From Streptomyces sp. RPA4-2 (GTDB lineage Bacteria > Actinomycetota > Actinomycetes > Streptomycetales > Streptomycetaceae): 64,000 bases of DNA. A program made the position numbers and the translations under genes. Of this stretch, positions 17,535 through 27,494 are shown piece after piece. The first letter of the stretch is position 1, and the number at the start of each line of letters is the position of its first letter. The DNA is taken from contig NZ_CP050975.2 of NCBI RefSeq assembly GCF_012273515.2, positions 6,820,001 through 6,884,000 of the forward strand. The letters run 5' to 3'. The notes beneath the pieces were generated by a model. The model was given only the letters and a program-made list of their open reading frames with translations, had not been told where the DNA came from and ran no database searches.

Positions 17535-18605
17535 GTGAGTGCCAATGACCGCCCCGCCGCGGGCCAGCCGCCGACAGCCACGTACGAGTCCGCCTTCCTC
17601 AAGGCGTGCAGGCGCGAGCCCGTGCCGCACACCCCGGTGTGGTTCATGCGGCAGGCGGGTCGCTCGCTGCCCGAGTACCTCAAGGTGCGCGAGGGCATTC
17701 CGATGCTGGAGTCCTGCATGCGGCCGGAGCTGGTCGCCGAGATCACCCTGCAGCCGGTGCGCCGGCACGACGTGGACGCGGCGATCTACTTCAGCGACAT
17801 CGTCGTCCCGCTGAAGGCCATCGGCGTCGACCTCGACATCAAGCCGGGCGTCGGCCCGGTCGTCGAGAAGCCGATCCGCACCCGCGCCGACCTGGCGCAG
17901 CTGCGCGATCTGACCCCCGACGACGTCTCGTACGTCACCGACGCGATCAAGCTCCTGACGGCCGAGCTGGGCGCGACCCCCCTCATCGGCTTCGCGGGCG
18001 CGCCCTTCACCCTCGCGAGCTACCTCGTGGAGGGCGGTCCGTCCAAGAACCACGAGCACACCAAGTCGCTGATGTACGGCGACCCGCAGCTCTGGGCCGA
18101 CCTGCTCGACCGCCTCGCCGAGATCACCTCCGCCTTCCTCAAGGTGCAGATCGAGGCGGGCGCGAGCGCCGTGCAGCTCTTCGACTCCTGGGTCGGCGCC
18201 CTGGCGCCCGCCGACTACCGCCGCTCGGTGATGCCCGCGTCCGCCAAGGTCTTCGAATCCGTGGCCGGGTACGGCGTCCCGCGCATCCACTTCGGCGTCG
18301 GCACCGGCGAACTCCTCGGTCTGATGGGGGAGGCGGGCGCGGACGTGGTCGGCGTCGACTGGCGCGTGCCGCTCGACGAGGCCGCACGCCGGGTCGGCCC
18401 CGGCAAGGCGCTCCAGGGCAACCTGGACCCGGCCGTCCTCTTCTCGTCCACCGAGGCCGTGGAGACCAAGACCCGCGAGGTGCTCGACGCCGCCGCCGGT
18501 CTGGAGGGCCACATCTTCAACCTCGGCCACGGAGTCCTGCCGACCATGGACCCGGACGCGCTGACCCGGCTCGTGGACGACGTCCACACCCGGACGGCGC
18601 GCTGA
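17535..18605 (+). CDS. hemE: Uroporphyrinogen decarboxylase
   Basis: It removes four carboxyl groups from uroporphyrinogen III to give coproporphyrinogen III, the branch point into the coproporphyrin-dependent haem route completed by cgoX and chdC about 5 kb downstream. The 356-residue length is normal. The N-terminal signature [14 protein letters not shown] begins near residue 36; its Arg residues bind the substrate carboxylates. The second family signature is represented by [17 protein letters not shown]. The GTG at 17535 gives the canonical N-terminus; GGAG at 17521-17524 is a weak, distant ribosome binding site. The gene converges on the rhomboid gene with 4 bp between stops. Confidence 0.95.
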   Translation: MSANDRPAAGQPPTATYESAFLKACRREPVPHTPVWFMRQAGRSLPEYLKVREGIPMLESCMRPELVAEITLQPVRRHDVDAAIYFSDIVVPLKAIGVDLDIKPGVGPVVEKPIRTRADLAQLRDLTPDDVSYVTDAIKLLTAELGATPLIGFAGAPFTLASYLVEGGPSKNHEHTKSLMYGDPQLWADLLDRLAEITSAFLKVQIEAGASAVQLFDSWVGALAPADYRRSVMPASAKVFESVAGYGVPRIHFGVGTGELLGLMGEAGADVVGVDWRVPLDEAARRVGPGKALQGNLDPAVLFSSTEAVETKTREVLDAAAGLEGHIFNLGHGVLPTMDPDALTRLVDDVHTRTAR

Positions 18606-18609
18606 CGCC

Positions 18610-19428
18610 TCACCAGCCGTGCCGCGCCTGTCTGCCCCACAGCAGGCTGCGCGGTTCCGGCGGCGGCGGGGTGCCCCGGCGCAGCGGCCAGGCCAGCAGC
18701 ATGCCCGCGAGGAAGCCGGCCACATGGGCCTCGTACGCGACGGTTCCGGCGGTGGAGACACCGCCGCCCGACGAGTACACCGCCTGCAGTGCGAACCAGA
18801 AGCCGAGCACGAGCCAGGCGGGCAGGCGCAGCGGCAGGAAGACCAGGAACGGCACCAGGACCCACACCCTGGCCCTCGGGTAGAGCACCAGGTAGGCGCC
18901 GAGCACCCCGGCGATCGCCCCGGAGGCACCGAGCAGCGGGTCCGCCGAGCTGTCGTTGAGGAGCGCGAAGCCGTATCCGGCCGCGTACCCGCACGCCACG
19001 TAGAACAGCGCGAAGCGCACATGTCCCAGGCGGTCCTCGATGTTGTTGCCGAAGATCAGCAGGAAGAGCATGTTGCCGAGCAGGTGCAGCCAACTGCCGT
19101 GCAGGAACATCGCGGTGAGCACGGAGAGCGGTGGCGACTTGTCGTAGTCCGGCGCGCTCACCAGGCAGCCGGGCCCGTGTGTGCCGGCCCCGACCTCACC
19201 GGTGGGTACGAGCCGGGGCATCTGGTGGTGGATCAACTCCTGCGGCACCGCGGCGTAGTGGTCCAGGAACGCCTGTAGATGGCACAGCTGGGACAGCCCG
19301 CTGTCGCCCGCCACCGATCCGGCGAGGCCGGGGGTGTAGAGGAACACCAGGACATTGGCGGCGATCAAGGCGTACGTCACGTAGGGCGTGCCGCGCGCCG
19401 GGTTCACGTCATGGACGGGTATGACCAC
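18610..19428 (-). CDS. Rhomboid-family intramembrane serine protease
   Basis: A polytopic protease that cuts transmembrane segments inside the bilayer. The 272-residue protein has the HGSWLHLLGNMLFLLIFG helix with the conserved HxxxN pattern, the catalytic Ser in LLGASGAIAGVLG and the catalytic His in YEAHVAGFLAGML, so the Ser-His dyad is intact. The first helix is preceded by VNPARGTPYVTYALI. The start is taken as GTG at 19428 from resemblance to family N-termini; no clear ribosome binding site is visible. A longer frame to 19536 would add Arg-rich, unlikely sequence. The substrate is unknown. Confidence 0.85.
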   Translation of the reverse strand: MVIPVHDVNPARGTPYVTYALIAANVLVFLYTPGLAGSVAGDSGLSQLCHLQAFLDHYAAVPQELIHHQMPRLVPTGEVGAGTHGPGCLVSAPDYDKSPPLSVLTAMFLHGSWLHLLGNMLFLLIFGNNIEDRLGHVRFALFYVACGYAAGYGFALLNDSSADPLLGASGAIAGVLGAYLVLYPRARVWVLVPFLVFLPLRLPAWLVLGFWFALQAVYSSGGGVSTAGTVAYEAHVAGFLAGMLLAWPLRRGTPPPPEPRSLLWGRQARHGW

Positions 19429-19626
19429 AAGGAAGTAGTGCCCTGGATGCGCCGCGGGTATCCGCACCTCCCCAGGGGGCACGCACGCCGTCACCGGCGG
19501 GGCGCGTACCCCGGCTCGCGCTCCTGCCCGTGCCACTGAACGCTGTCGCGCCCTTGTGCGTATGTCTCCTCAACCGCCCGCGCCGCGACGCAGACGTGAC
19601 GCGAGGAAGACGTGAGGACACAGGCG

Positions 19627-19962
19627 ATGAACGACCGAGTTACTCCTCCGATGCACGCCCTGCCCGACGGTGAGGCGGAGATCGCCCTGGTGGTGCACCT
19701 CCCCTGGGAGGACGTGGCCGCGCTCGGCCAGGAGGCCGGACGGCTCGCGGCGCGCCTGCAGCGTCCGGTGACCCTCGACGAGGCCGTGAGCCACCGGCTG
19801 CGCTCCGTACGGTCGGCCGCGCACGCGAAGCCGCCCACCGCGCCGCCCGCGGCCGTCACCGCCGCGGGCTCCGTCTCCTCGCTGCCCGCGCGACCGCCGG
19901 CCGAACAGGCCCGGCAGGCGATAGACCGCATCAACCAGAACGCCGGTCACGAATCCGCGTAG
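19627..19962 (+). CDS. Hypothetical protein
   Basis: A 111-residue soluble protein I do not recognise by function. The first 60 residues are well ordered (EAEIALVVHLPWEDVAALGQE, then a helix through VTLDEAVSHRLR). The following 30 are Ala/Pro-rich, and a short helix (EQARQAIDRINQN) ends it. The ATG at 19627 has GAGGA 8 nt upstream. A GTG at 19612 is also possible but sits too close to its GAGGA. Divergent from the rhomboid gene. Codon usage is normal for the region, so I believe it is real. Confidence 0.6.
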   Translation: MNDRVTPPMHALPDGEAEIALVVHLPWEDVAALGQEAGRLAARLQRPVTLDEAVSHRLRSVRSAAHAKPPTAPPAAVTAAGSVSSLPARPPAEQARQAIDRINQNAGHESA

Positions 19963-20052
19963 GCGAGCGACGGGGCGAGGGCACGGCTGATCGCCGAGCG
20001 CGCCGCCGGCCGTGCGTGGCCGTGTGTGGCCGGTCGCGCGGTCCCCGCGTCC

Positions 20053-21486
20053 TTATGCGGCGCTTCGCCGTACCGCCGTGACCGCCTTGCGCGCCGCCAC
20101 CAGGATCGGGTCCCACACCGGTGAGAACGGCGGGGCGTAGCCCAGGTCCAGGGCCGTCATCTGTTCCACGGTCATGCGCGCGGTCAGCGCCACCGCGGCG
20201 ATGTCGACGCGCTTCGCGGCGCCCTCGCGGCCGACGATCTGCACGCCGAGCAGCCGTCCGGTGCGGCGCTCCGCGAGCATCTTCACCGTCATCAGGGCCG
20301 CGTTCGGGTAGTAGCCCGCGCGGCTGGTCGACTCGATGGTGACGGTCTCGAACTGCAGGCCCGCCCGGCGCGCGTCCTTCTCGCGCAGCCCCGTACGCGC
20401 GATCTCCAGGTCGCAGACCTTGCTCACCGCGGTGCCCACCACACCGGGGAAGGTGGCGTATCCGCCGCCCACGTTGCTGCCGATGACCTGCCCGTGCTTG
20501 TTGGCGTGGGTGCCCAGCGCGATGTGCCGCTCGCTCCCCGAGACCAGGTCGAGGACCTCGACGCAGTCGCCGCCCGCCCAGATGTTCTCGTGTCCGCGCA
20601 CCCGCATCGCCAGATCGGTGAGCAGCCCGCCGTGGTCGCCCAGCGGCAGCCCGGCCGCCCTGGCGAGGGTGGTCTCGGGACGCACTCCGATTCCGAGCAC
20701 CACCACGTCCGCCGGGTACTCCGCGTCCTGCGTGGCGACCGCCCGGACCCCGTCGGCGCCGGTGACGATCCCGGTCACCGTGGCGTCGTCGACCATGGTG
20801 ATGCCCAGGCCCGACATGGCCCGCCGCACCAGCCGGCCCATGTCCGGGTCGAGCGTGGCCATCGGCTCGGTGCCACGGTTGACGACCGTCACCTCGTATC
20901 CGCGGTTGATGAGCGCCTCGGCCATCTCCACGCCGATGTAACCGGCGCCGACGACCACCGCGCGCCGGCCCCGCCTCGCGGCCAGCGTGTCCAGGAGCGC
21001 CTGGCCGTCGTCGAGGGTCTGCACCCCGTGCACGCCAGGAGCGTCCATCCCCGGCAGGTCCGGGCGGACCGGACGGGCGCCGGTCGCGATCACGAGCTTG
21101 TCGTACGACGTCCACGCCTCCGCCCCGGACTCCAGGTCCCGCGAGCGCACCCGGGCGCCCGCGACATCGATCTCCGTGACCTCGGTGCGCATCCGCAGGT
21201 CGATGCCCCGCTCCCGGTGCTCCCGCGGGGAGCGCGCGATCAGCCGGTCCGGCCCGGAAACGTCGCCGCCCACCCAGTACGGGATGCCGCAGGCCGAGTA
21301 GGAGGTGAAGTGGCCGCGCTCGAACGCCACGATCTCCAGCTCGTCCGGGCCCCGCATCCGGCGCGCCTGCGACGCGGCGGACATGCCCGCCGCGTCGCCG
21401 CCGATGACGACCAGCCGCTCCGTCGCCCCACCGGTCCCGCCTGTGCTGCCGGTGACGTTCGTCGCGCTCGTACGGTTCATACTCAT
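20053..21486 (-). CDS. CoA-disulfide reductase-like FAD/NAD(P)H oxidoreductase
   Basis: A flavoprotein of the class III pyridine nucleotide-disulfide family, 477 residues. An FAD-binding motif VVIGGDAAGMSAASQARR lies near residue 25-42. The single redox cysteine is in SYSACGIPYWVGG near residue 65-70; family members with this layout reduce CoA disulfide, sulfur compounds or oxygen. The NAD(P)H motif AVVVGAGYIGVEMAEAL follows near 175, then the second FAD contact ENIWAGGDC near 300 and a C-terminal dimerisation domain. A TAGCGT box at 21493-21498 lies 6 nt before the ATG, so the transcript is probably leaderless. The substrate (CoA disulfide, persulfide or NADH oxidase activity) cannot be decided from sequence. 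Confidence 0.85.
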   Translation of the reverse strand: MSMNRTSATNVTGSTGGTGGATERLVVIGGDAAGMSAASQARRMRGPDELEIVAFERGHFTSYSACGIPYWVGGDVSGPDRLIARSPREHRERGIDLRMRTEVTEIDVAGARVRSRDLESGAEAWTSYDKLVIATGARPVRPDLPGMDAPGVHGVQTLDDGQALLDTLAARRGRRAVVVGAGYIGVEMAEALINRGYEVTVVNRGTEPMATLDPDMGRLVRRAMSGLGITMVDDATVTGIVTGADGVRAVATQDAEYPADVVVLGIGVRPETTLARAAGLPLGDHGGLLTDLAMRVRGHENIWAGGDCVEVLDLVSGSERHIALGTHANKHGQVIGSNVGGGYATFPGVVGTAVSKVCDLEIARTGLREKDARRAGLQFETVTIESTSRAGYYPNAALMTVKMLAERRTGRLLGVQIVGREGAAKRVDIAAVALTARMTVEQMTALDLGYAPPFSPVWDPILVAARKAVTAVRRSAA

Positions 21487-21513
21487 GCGAACACGCTACG
21501 GGGGCCCGCCATT

Positions 21514-22521
21514 TCAGGCGTCCTTGCCACCCTCCCCGCGCACCGGCGGCGCCGCCGGAAGCGAACCCGCGCCCGACGCGGCCGGTGCCGACGGCTGACG
21601 GCGCGGCAGCCGGGAACGTCCGAACCGCAGCCACAGCACCACGAGCACCGCCGCGCAGACGGCGAACGGGAGCACCGCGCCCAACACCATCGCGATCCAG
21701 CGCAGCGTCGTGACGAACGCGTCCCAGCCACCCGCGAGGGCGTCCACGAAGCCGGGCTCCCCGGCCTTCGCCGCGGCCTTCCGCACGGGCGTCTCGGAGA
21801 GCGACAGCGTGATGGTGGCCAGGCTGGTGCGGTCCTTCAGCGACGACTGCCGGGCGAGCAGCGCCTCCAGGTCGGACTCGCGGCTGCTCAGTTCCCCTTC
21901 CAGGGCGACCACGTCGCTGAGCTTGGCCGCCCGGTCCATCAGCCCGCGGACCCGGGCCACACTGGCGCGCTGCGACTTGATACGGCTCTCCACGTCGACG
22001 ACCTGGTCGGTGACGTCCTGCGCCTTGGCCGTCCGCTCCAGGATCTTCCCCGCACCGCCCAGATCGGCGAGCACCTGGTCGTAGCGGTCCGTGGGCACCC
22101 GCAGCACGACACGGGTGCGTTCGTGGCCCCCGCCGTCCCGGGTGGTCGTCTCGTCACCGACGAAGCCGCCCGCCCCGGTGGCCGTGACCCGGGCCTCGTC
22201 CAGGGCCCTGGGGACGTCCTTGACCTGCACGGTCAGGAACGCGGTACGGATGATGCCGCTCGTCTCCAGTCTGGGCGCGGCGGCGGAACGGGAGCCGCCC
22301 GCGCCCGAGGCGGCGCTGTCCGAGGCGGCACCGTCCGCGGTTCCGGGCACCGCCTCCTTGGCACCCGGGCCGGCCTTCTGGTCCCCCGACGCCGCCTTGT
22401 CGCTGCTCGAGCCACCGTCACCGGCGGCGCCACAGCCGGCCAGCGCGAGGGAGGAGACGAGCAGGACCCCGGCCAGGGCCCGGCCGGTTCGTGCGCGGCG
22501 TACCGAACGTGGTGTGTGCAT
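21514..22521 (-). CDS. DUF4349 lipoprotein
   Basis: A surface lipoprotein of 335 residues. The signal peptide ends in a lipobox (LALAGCG, Cys near residue 30). A Gly/Ser/Ala-rich spacer follows, then the DUF4349 core with TAFLTVQVKDVPRALDEA and RVVLRVPTDRYDQVLADLG. A coiled-coil region of about 70 residues follows (VTDQVVDVESRIKSQRASV onward), then a C-terminal transmembrane helix near 280-300 with a basic tail. It would therefore be tied to the membrane at both ends. The function is unknown. The ATG at 22521 was chosen for its signal peptide. It lies 27 bp beyond the flavoprotein's start on the same strand, although that gene has its own -10 box. Confidence 0.8.
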   Translation of the reverse strand: MHTPRSVRRARTGRALAGVLLVSSLALAGCGAAGDGGSSSDKAASGDQKAGPGAKEAVPGTADGAASDSAASGAGGSRSAAAPRLETSGIIRTAFLTVQVKDVPRALDEARVTATGAGGFVGDETTTRDGGGHERTRVVLRVPTDRYDQVLADLGGAGKILERTAKAQDVTDQVVDVESRIKSQRASVARVRGLMDRAAKLSDVVALEGELSSRESDLEALLARQSSLKDRTSLATITLSLSETPVRKAAAKAGEPGFVDALAGGWDAFVTTLRWIAMVLGAVLPFAVCAAVLVVLWLRFGRSRLPRRQPSAPAASGAGSLPAAPPVRGEGGKDA

Positions 22522-22679
22522 GTGGGCGTACCCCCGGGTCTCGCGACGGATGCTGTCTCTTCGACGCCGGGACCCGGCAGGACGTTGGGGTACTCCGGTC
22601 CCGATGAGGTCACGGTCGGGACTCGCGCCGGACACCGGGGCCCGGCGGACGCCCCCGCGGGGTCTGAGAAAGTGGACGC

Positions 22680-24146
22680 ATGCGCGCACAGGACAGTCGT
22701 ACGGGTACGGGGCACGTCGTCGTCATCGGGGGCGGGATCGCCGGTCTGGCCGCCGCCCACCGTCTCCTCGACCGCGGCGCCCGGGTGACCGTCCTGGAGG
22801 CCTCCGGCCGCGTCGGCGGCAAGCTGCTGCCCGGCGAGATCGCGGGCGCCCGCGTCGACCTCGGCGCCGAGTCGATGCTCGCCCGGCGCCCCGAGGCGGT
22901 CGCGCTCGCCCGCGAGGTGGGGCTCGCCGACCGCCTCCAGCCCCCCGCCACCGCGACCGCCTCCCTGTGGACCCGCGGCGCCCTGCGGCCCATGCCCAAG
23001 GGACACGTCATGGGCGTCCCCGGCACCGCCGCCGCCCTCCACGGAGTCCTGTCCGACGAGGGCCTGCGCCGCATCGGGCGCGACACCGAACTGCCCCGCA
23101 CGGAGATCGGTGACGACGTCGCGGTGGGGGAGTACGTGGCGGCCCGCCTCGGCCGCGAGGTCGTCGACCGGCTGGTCGAGCCCCTGCTCGGCGGTGTCTA
23201 CGCCGGCGACGCCTATCGCATCTCCCTGCGCGCCGCCGTCCCCCAGCTCTTCGAGGCGGCGCGCACCCACACCTCCCTGACGGAGGCGGTGCGCGCGATC
23301 CAGGCCAAGGCCGCCGCACATCAGCAGACCGGCCCGGTGTTCATGGGCATCGAAGGCGGTGTCGGCCAACTCCCGCTCGCGGTCGCCGAGTCGGTGCGCG
23401 CGCGGGGTGGCGAGATCGTCACCGGCGCCCCGGTCACGGAGCTGCGCCGGACGCGGGGCACCGGGTCCGGCTGGCGCGTCGTGGCCGGAGACCGTGTGCT
23501 GCACACCGACGCCGTCGTCCTCGCCCTGCCCGCCCCGGCCGCCGCCACCCTGCTGCGGGCCGAGGCACCCGCCGCGGCCGGCGAGCTCGCCACCGTCGAG
23601 TACGCCTCCATGGCGCTGGTCACCCTCGCCTACCGGCGCGCGGACAGCACCCTCCCCGAGGGGAGCGGCTTCCTGGTCCCGCCCGTCGACGGTCACACCA
23701 TCAAGGCGTCCACCTTCGCCTCCCGCAAGTGGGGCTGGATCGACGAGGAGAACCCCGGCCTGCTCGTCCTGCGCACCTCCGTGGGCCGGTACGGCGAGAG
23801 CGAGGTGCTGGGCCGCGACGACGCCGGCCTCGTCGACGTGTCCCGCCACGACCTGCGCGAGGCCACCGGCCTGACCGCCGAGCCCGTCGCCACCCGCGTC
23901 ACCCGCTGGGACGACGGCCTCCCGCAGTACCCGGTCGGACACCACACACGGGTGGCCCGGATCCGCGCGCACGTCGCCGGGCTCCCCGGCCTCGCGGTCT
24001 GCGGCGCCGCGTACGACGGGGTCGGCATCCCCGCCTGCATCGCGAGCGCGTACGCCGCCGTGGACCAGCTCGGGGGCGAGCGCGCCGGACTGGACGCGCT
24101 GATCAGGAACCCGGTGCAGAGCCTGCACGGCGGCGCGGGAGAATAG
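22680..24146 (+). CDS. cgoX: Coproporphyrinogen III oxidase (HemY/CgoX type, formerly protoporphyrinogen oxidase)
   Basis: This FAD enzyme oxidises coproporphyrinogen III to coproporphyrin III in the Gram-positive and actinobacterial haem pathway. The 488-residue protein starts with the dinucleotide-binding motif [18 protein letters not shown] near residue 13-30. It carries [16 protein letters not shown] and the [23 protein letters not shown] region typical of HemY, and ends with the FAD contact [23 protein letters not shown]. The next gene, 4 bp downstream, is coproheme decarboxylase, which supports this role. Older annotations call it hemG or hemY. The ATG at 22680 has no strong ribosome binding site. 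Confidence 0.93.
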   Translation: MRAQDSRTGTGHVVVIGGGIAGLAAAHRLLDRGARVTVLEASGRVGGKLLPGEIAGARVDLGAESMLARRPEAVALAREVGLADRLQPPATATASLWTRGALRPMPKGHVMGVPGTAAALHGVLSDEGLRRIGRDTELPRTEIGDDVAVGEYVAARLGREVVDRLVEPLLGGVYAGDAYRISLRAAVPQLFEAARTHTSLTEAVRAIQAKAAAHQQTGPVFMGIEGGVGQLPLAVAESVRARGGEIVTGAPVTELRRTRGTGSGWRVVAGDRVLHTDAVVLALPAPAAATLLRAEAPAAAGELATVEYASMALVTLAYRRADSTLPEGSGFLVPPVDGHTIKASTFASRKWGWIDEENPGLLVLRTSVGRYGESEVLGRDDAGLVDVSRHDLREATGLTAEPVATRVTRWDDGLPQYPVGHHTRVARIRAHVAGLPGLAVCGAAYDGVGIPACIASAYAAVDQLGGERAGLDALIRNPVQSLHGGAGE

Positions 24147-24150
24147 GCCC

Positions 24151-24870
24151 ATGAGTGACGACGCCCCCGCCAAGATCCCGAACATCGGCAAGAAGGCCAA
24201 GGACCTCAACGAGGTCATCCGCTACACCCTGTGGTCCGTCTTCAGGCTGCGCGACGTGCTTCCCGAGGACCGTGCCGGATACGCCGACGAGGTCCAGGAG
24301 CTCTTCGACCAGCTCGCCGCCAAGGACGTCACCGTCCGCGGCACGTACGACGTGTCGGGGCTGCGTGCCGACGCGGACCTGATGATCTGGTGGCACGCCG
24401 AGACCGCCGACCAGCTCCAGGAGGCGTACAACCTCTTCCGCCGCACCCGGCTCGGCCGCGCCCTGGAGCCGGTCTGGTCGAACATGGCGCTGCACCGCCC
24501 GGCCGAGTTCAACCGCTCGCACATCCCGGCGTTCCTCGCCGACGAGACGCCCCGCGACTACATCAGCGTCTACCCGTTCGTACGCTCCTACGACTGGTAC
24601 CTGCTGCCCGACGAGGACCGCCGGCGCATGCTCGCCGACCACGGCAAGATGGCCCGCGGCTACCCGGACGTGCGCGCCAACACGGTCGCCTCGTTCTCCC
24701 TCGGCGACTACGAGTGGATCCTCGCCTTCGAGGCCGACGAGCTGTACCGCATCGTCGACCTCATGCGTCACCTGCGCGCCTCCGAGGCCCGGCTGCACGT
24801 CCGCGAGGAGGTCCCGTTCTACACGGGCCGCCGCAAGGACGTCGCCGAACTGGTCGCGGGTCTCGCCTGA
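24151..24870 (+). CDS. chdC: Coproheme decarboxylase (HemQ)
   Basis: It converts iron-coproporphyrin III to haem b by two peroxide-dependent oxidative decarboxylations, the last step of the coproporphyrin route. The 239-residue length and chlorite-dismutase-like fold match. [10 protein letters not shown] at residues 141-150 carries the expected catalytic Tyr (Tyr141). [11 protein letters not shown] at 164-174 carries the probable proximal haem ligand, His164. [10 protein letters not shown] near 125 may supply the distal His proposed for actinobacterial enzymes. It follows cgoX after 4 bp and is surely cotranscribed. The intermediate ferrochelatase gene is not in the window. Confidence 0.94.
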   Translation: MSDDAPAKIPNIGKKAKDLNEVIRYTLWSVFRLRDVLPEDRAGYADEVQELFDQLAAKDVTVRGTYDVSGLRADADLMIWWHAETADQLQEAYNLFRRTRLGRALEPVWSNMALHRPAEFNRSHIPAFLADETPRDYISVYPFVRSYDWYLLPDEDRRRMLADHGKMARGYPDVRANTVASFSLGDYEWILAFEADELYRIVDLMRHLRASEARLHVREEVPFYTGRRKDVAELVAGLA

Positions 24871-24897
24871 CCGCTGTCCGGCGCGGGGCCGGGCGGT

Positions 24898-26547
24898 CTA
24901 CGAAGCCCGCGCGTCCTTCGCGTGCGGCGCGCGACCGCCCGGCGCCGCCGGCTTCGGCCCGGCCGGCTTCGGTTCCGCGCGCGGCGCGCACTGCGCGTGG
25001 AACCCCGGCAGCCGTCCCGTCAGCAGATAGGCGTCGAGATAGGCGTTGACGCACTTGTTGGGGCCGCCGCCGATCCCGTGCGTCCCGGCCCCGTTCTCGG
25101 TCACCAGCGCGGAACCGGACAGCCGCCGCTGCAACTCCAGCGCTCCCCCGTACGGCGTGGCCGCGTCCCGCTCGGCCGCCAGGATCAGGGTCGGCGCGAG
25201 CACCCCGGGCAGCGTCCGTACGTCGAGGGGCCGCTCCCGGGGCACCGGCCAGTACGCGCAGGGCAGGTTCATCCACACGTTGTCCCAGGTCTCGAACGGC
25301 GCCCTGCGCGCCAGCCGGGTGTTGTCGCGGTCCCAGGTGCGCCACTGGGTCGGCCAGGGCGCGTCGTTGCACTCGACCGCCGTGTAGACGGCGCTCGCGT
25401 TCTCCGCCCCGACCGACGCCTCCGGACGCGCGGCCTGCTCGATCAGCGGCTTCGGGTCACCCTTCAGATAGGCGGAGAGCGCCAGGGCGCGCCGCGGCCA
25501 GTAGCCGTCGTTGTACCCCGCCTCCAGGAACGCGCCCTGCAACTGCGCCGGCCCCACCTTGCCGCCCGCGGGCGACGCGGCGAGCTGCGCCCGCGCCTTC
25601 TCGTAGCTGTGCAGCACCTCCTCGGGGGTGGTGCCGAGCCCGTACACCTCGTCGTGCCGGGCGGTCCACGCGCGGAAGTCGGCCCAGCGGCCCTCGAAGG
25701 CCGCCGACTGGTCGAGGTTGTTCTCGTACCAGATCTGGCCGGGGGCGGGGTTCACCGCCGAGTCGAAGACCATCCGGCGCACGTGCGAGGGGAAGAGCGT
25801 CGCGTAGAGGGCGCCGAAGTAGGTGCCGTACGACGCCCCCATGAAGGTCAGCTTCGGCTCGCCGAGCGCGGCGCGCAGGACGTCGAGGTCGCGGGCGTTG
25901 TTGAGCGAGGTGTAGTGCCGGATCGCCTGGCCGGAGCGCTCCAGGCAGCCACGTGCGTACGCCTGCGCCTGCGCGATGCGCTCCTTCTTGTACGACTCCG
26001 AGGGATACGTCGGTGACTGCGAGGGCCCCTTCACGGAGCGCTTCGGGTCCTTGCAGGACAGCGGGGCCGAGCGGTCGACCCCGCGCGGGGCGTAGCCCAC
26101 CAGGTCGTACGCCGCCGCGATCCGCTTCCACTCGGGCAGGGAGCCGAACAGCGGGAAGTACATGCCGGAGGCGCCCGGACCGCCGGGGTTGTAGACCAGG
26201 GCGCCCTGCCGCGGCACCTTGTGCTTCGCGTTCCGCGTGTCCTTGCCGGTGGCCCTCGTCCGGCTGACGGTCAGTCGGATCTGCTTGCCGTCGGGGTGCG
26301 TGTAGTCGAGCGGCACGTCGACCGTGCCGCAGCGCAGGCCGGCGGGGAGTCCCGTCTCCTTGGAACAGGCCCCGAAGCGGATTCCGGCGGCCGCCGCGCG
26401 CGCGGCGGCGACGGCCGTACCGTGCGTCAGGGCCGACGCCGTGAGGCCCGTGGGGTCCGGCAGGGCCGGGGCGCCGCCCGCGGGAGCGCCGGTGAGGGCG
26501 GTCAGGAGCAAGGACCCGGCGGTTCCGCAGAGGACGGCAGCTCTCAT
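24898..26547 (-). CDS. Secreted S33-family alpha/beta hydrolase (tripeptidyl aminopeptidase-like)
   Basis: An exported exopeptidase, 549 residues. An N-terminal signal peptide of about 25 residues precedes the mature region with FGACSKETGLPAGLRCGTVDVPLDY, a typical start for the SlpD/SlpE/Tap group. The oxyanion segment is LVYNPGGPGASG. The nucleophile Ser is in FMGASYGTYFGALY near residue 237. The catalytic Asp and His lie in the C-terminal TAP-like domain (PTLILAAERDAATPY and GAGTHGIGG). Conserved Cys pairs suggest disulfides. A Pro/Lys-rich tail follows. The ATG at 26547 has AAGGGA upstream. It probably releases short peptides from extracellular protein. Confidence 0.87.
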   Translation of the reverse strand: MRAAVLCGTAGSLLLTALTGAPAGGAPALPDPTGLTASALTHGTAVAAARAAAAGIRFGACSKETGLPAGLRCGTVDVPLDYTHPDGKQIRLTVSRTRATGKDTRNAKHKVPRQGALVYNPGGPGASGMYFPLFGSLPEWKRIAAAYDLVGYAPRGVDRSAPLSCKDPKRSVKGPSQSPTYPSESYKKERIAQAQAYARGCLERSGQAIRHYTSLNNARDLDVLRAALGEPKLTFMGASYGTYFGALYATLFPSHVRRMVFDSAVNPAPGQIWYENNLDQSAAFEGRWADFRAWTARHDEVYGLGTTPEEVLHSYEKARAQLAASPAGGKVGPAQLQGAFLEAGYNDGYWPRRALALSAYLKGDPKPLIEQAARPEASVGAENASAVYTAVECNDAPWPTQWRTWDRDNTRLARRAPFETWDNVWMNLPCAYWPVPRERPLDVRTLPGVLAPTLILAAERDAATPYGGALELQRRLSGSALVTENGAGTHGIGGGPNKCVNAYLDAYLLTGRLPGFHAQCAPRAEPKPAGPKPAAPGGRAPHAKDARAS

Positions 26548-26667
26548 CGCGTATCCCTTCAGCGCACGGCAGCGACAAAGGGGATGTTTCGTTCGGTGGT
26601 GGGCGAAGTAAAGCACCGGGTGCCGGTGTCGGCCGCAATGACTCCTATGCGCCCCCTGGAGCGCCGG

Positions 26668-27450
26668 TCAGCGCTGCCGGCCGGCCGCCCGGTCGCGGTG
26701 CGCGAAGGCCGCGCGCAGATCGGGCTCGCCGACCGCGCGGATGCCCCGCACGGCGACCGAGGTGAGGTACGTGCGGTCGTCCGCGGTGACGTCGGTGTGC
26801 CGGGCGAGGGTGCCGAGCAGTCGCTGGCCGGCCGGGGAGGCCCAGCGCGTGTAGGGGTGGACCTCGATGCGGGCGATGGCGAGGCAGCTCAGCGTCAGGA
26901 TGAGCGGGAGGGTGAACCAGACGGCGACCGGCACGTCGTCGGCGCGCGGCTGAGAGGGCATCAGGACGGCCACGGCGCCGAGCGCGAGGACGGCCGCGGA
27001 GGCGGCCTGGACCTGGCGGACGGCGCCCGCGACGGTGGTGCGGGCGCCGTCGGGCACGGCGAGGCCCGCGGCGACGAGACGGTCGGCGAGGCGGCGCACC
27101 GAGTCCGCGGCGGCAGTCGTCGCCCGCACGGGCGCTATCCGGGACTGCCCCTCCGGGCCTATGGCTCCGATCACCGAACGCTCCATGTCGTCCCGCCCAC
27201 GCGGGTCCACGACCGTCGCCCAGCCGGTGTGCGCGAGCAGCAGGCGGCGCTGACGGGCCATGGAGACCAGGGTCAGATCGGCGACCCGGGCCGGGCCGCC
27301 GGACAGGAACGCCGCCTCGTAGAGCGTGAGGTGGTGTCCGCGCGCCGCGTCGGCGTCGACCGCCGCGGCCCGTACGGCGGCCAGGCACAGCCGGACGCAG
27401 GACGTGCCGGCCGCGGCCCAGGCCAGGAGCAGGAGAAGGACCCAGAACAT
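26668..27450 (-). CDS. TIGR04222-domain membrane protein
   Basis: A 260-residue membrane protein. An N-terminal hydrophobic helix (WVLLLLLAWAAAG) is followed by a cytoplasmic or external domain with LTLYEAAFLSGGPARVADLTLVSMARQ, the recognisable start of the TIGR04222 family. Two further helices lie near residues 150-195, and the tail is basic. Family members often end in a Gly/Cys-rich low-complexity tail; this one ends in DRAAGRQR without such a tail. It lies 44 bp after a DUF4142 gene and close to a DUF692 gene, an association I regard as meaningful. Function unknown. Confidence 0.75.
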   Translation of the reverse strand: MFWVLLLLLAWAAAGTSCVRLCLAAVRAAAVDADAARGHHLTLYEAAFLSGGPARVADLTLVSMARQRRLLLAHTGWATVVDPRGRDDMERSVIGAIGPEGQSRIAPVRATTAAADSVRRLADRLVAAGLAVPDGARTTVAGAVRQVQAASAAVLALGAVAVLMPSQPRADDVPVAVWFTLPLILTLSCLAIARIEVHPYTRWASPAGQRLLGTLARHTDVTADDRTYLTSVAVRGIRAVGEPDLRAAFAHRDRAAGRQR

Positions 27451-27494
27451 GGCGTGTTTCTATGCGACCCGGGCACTCCGGCGCCACGGTCTGT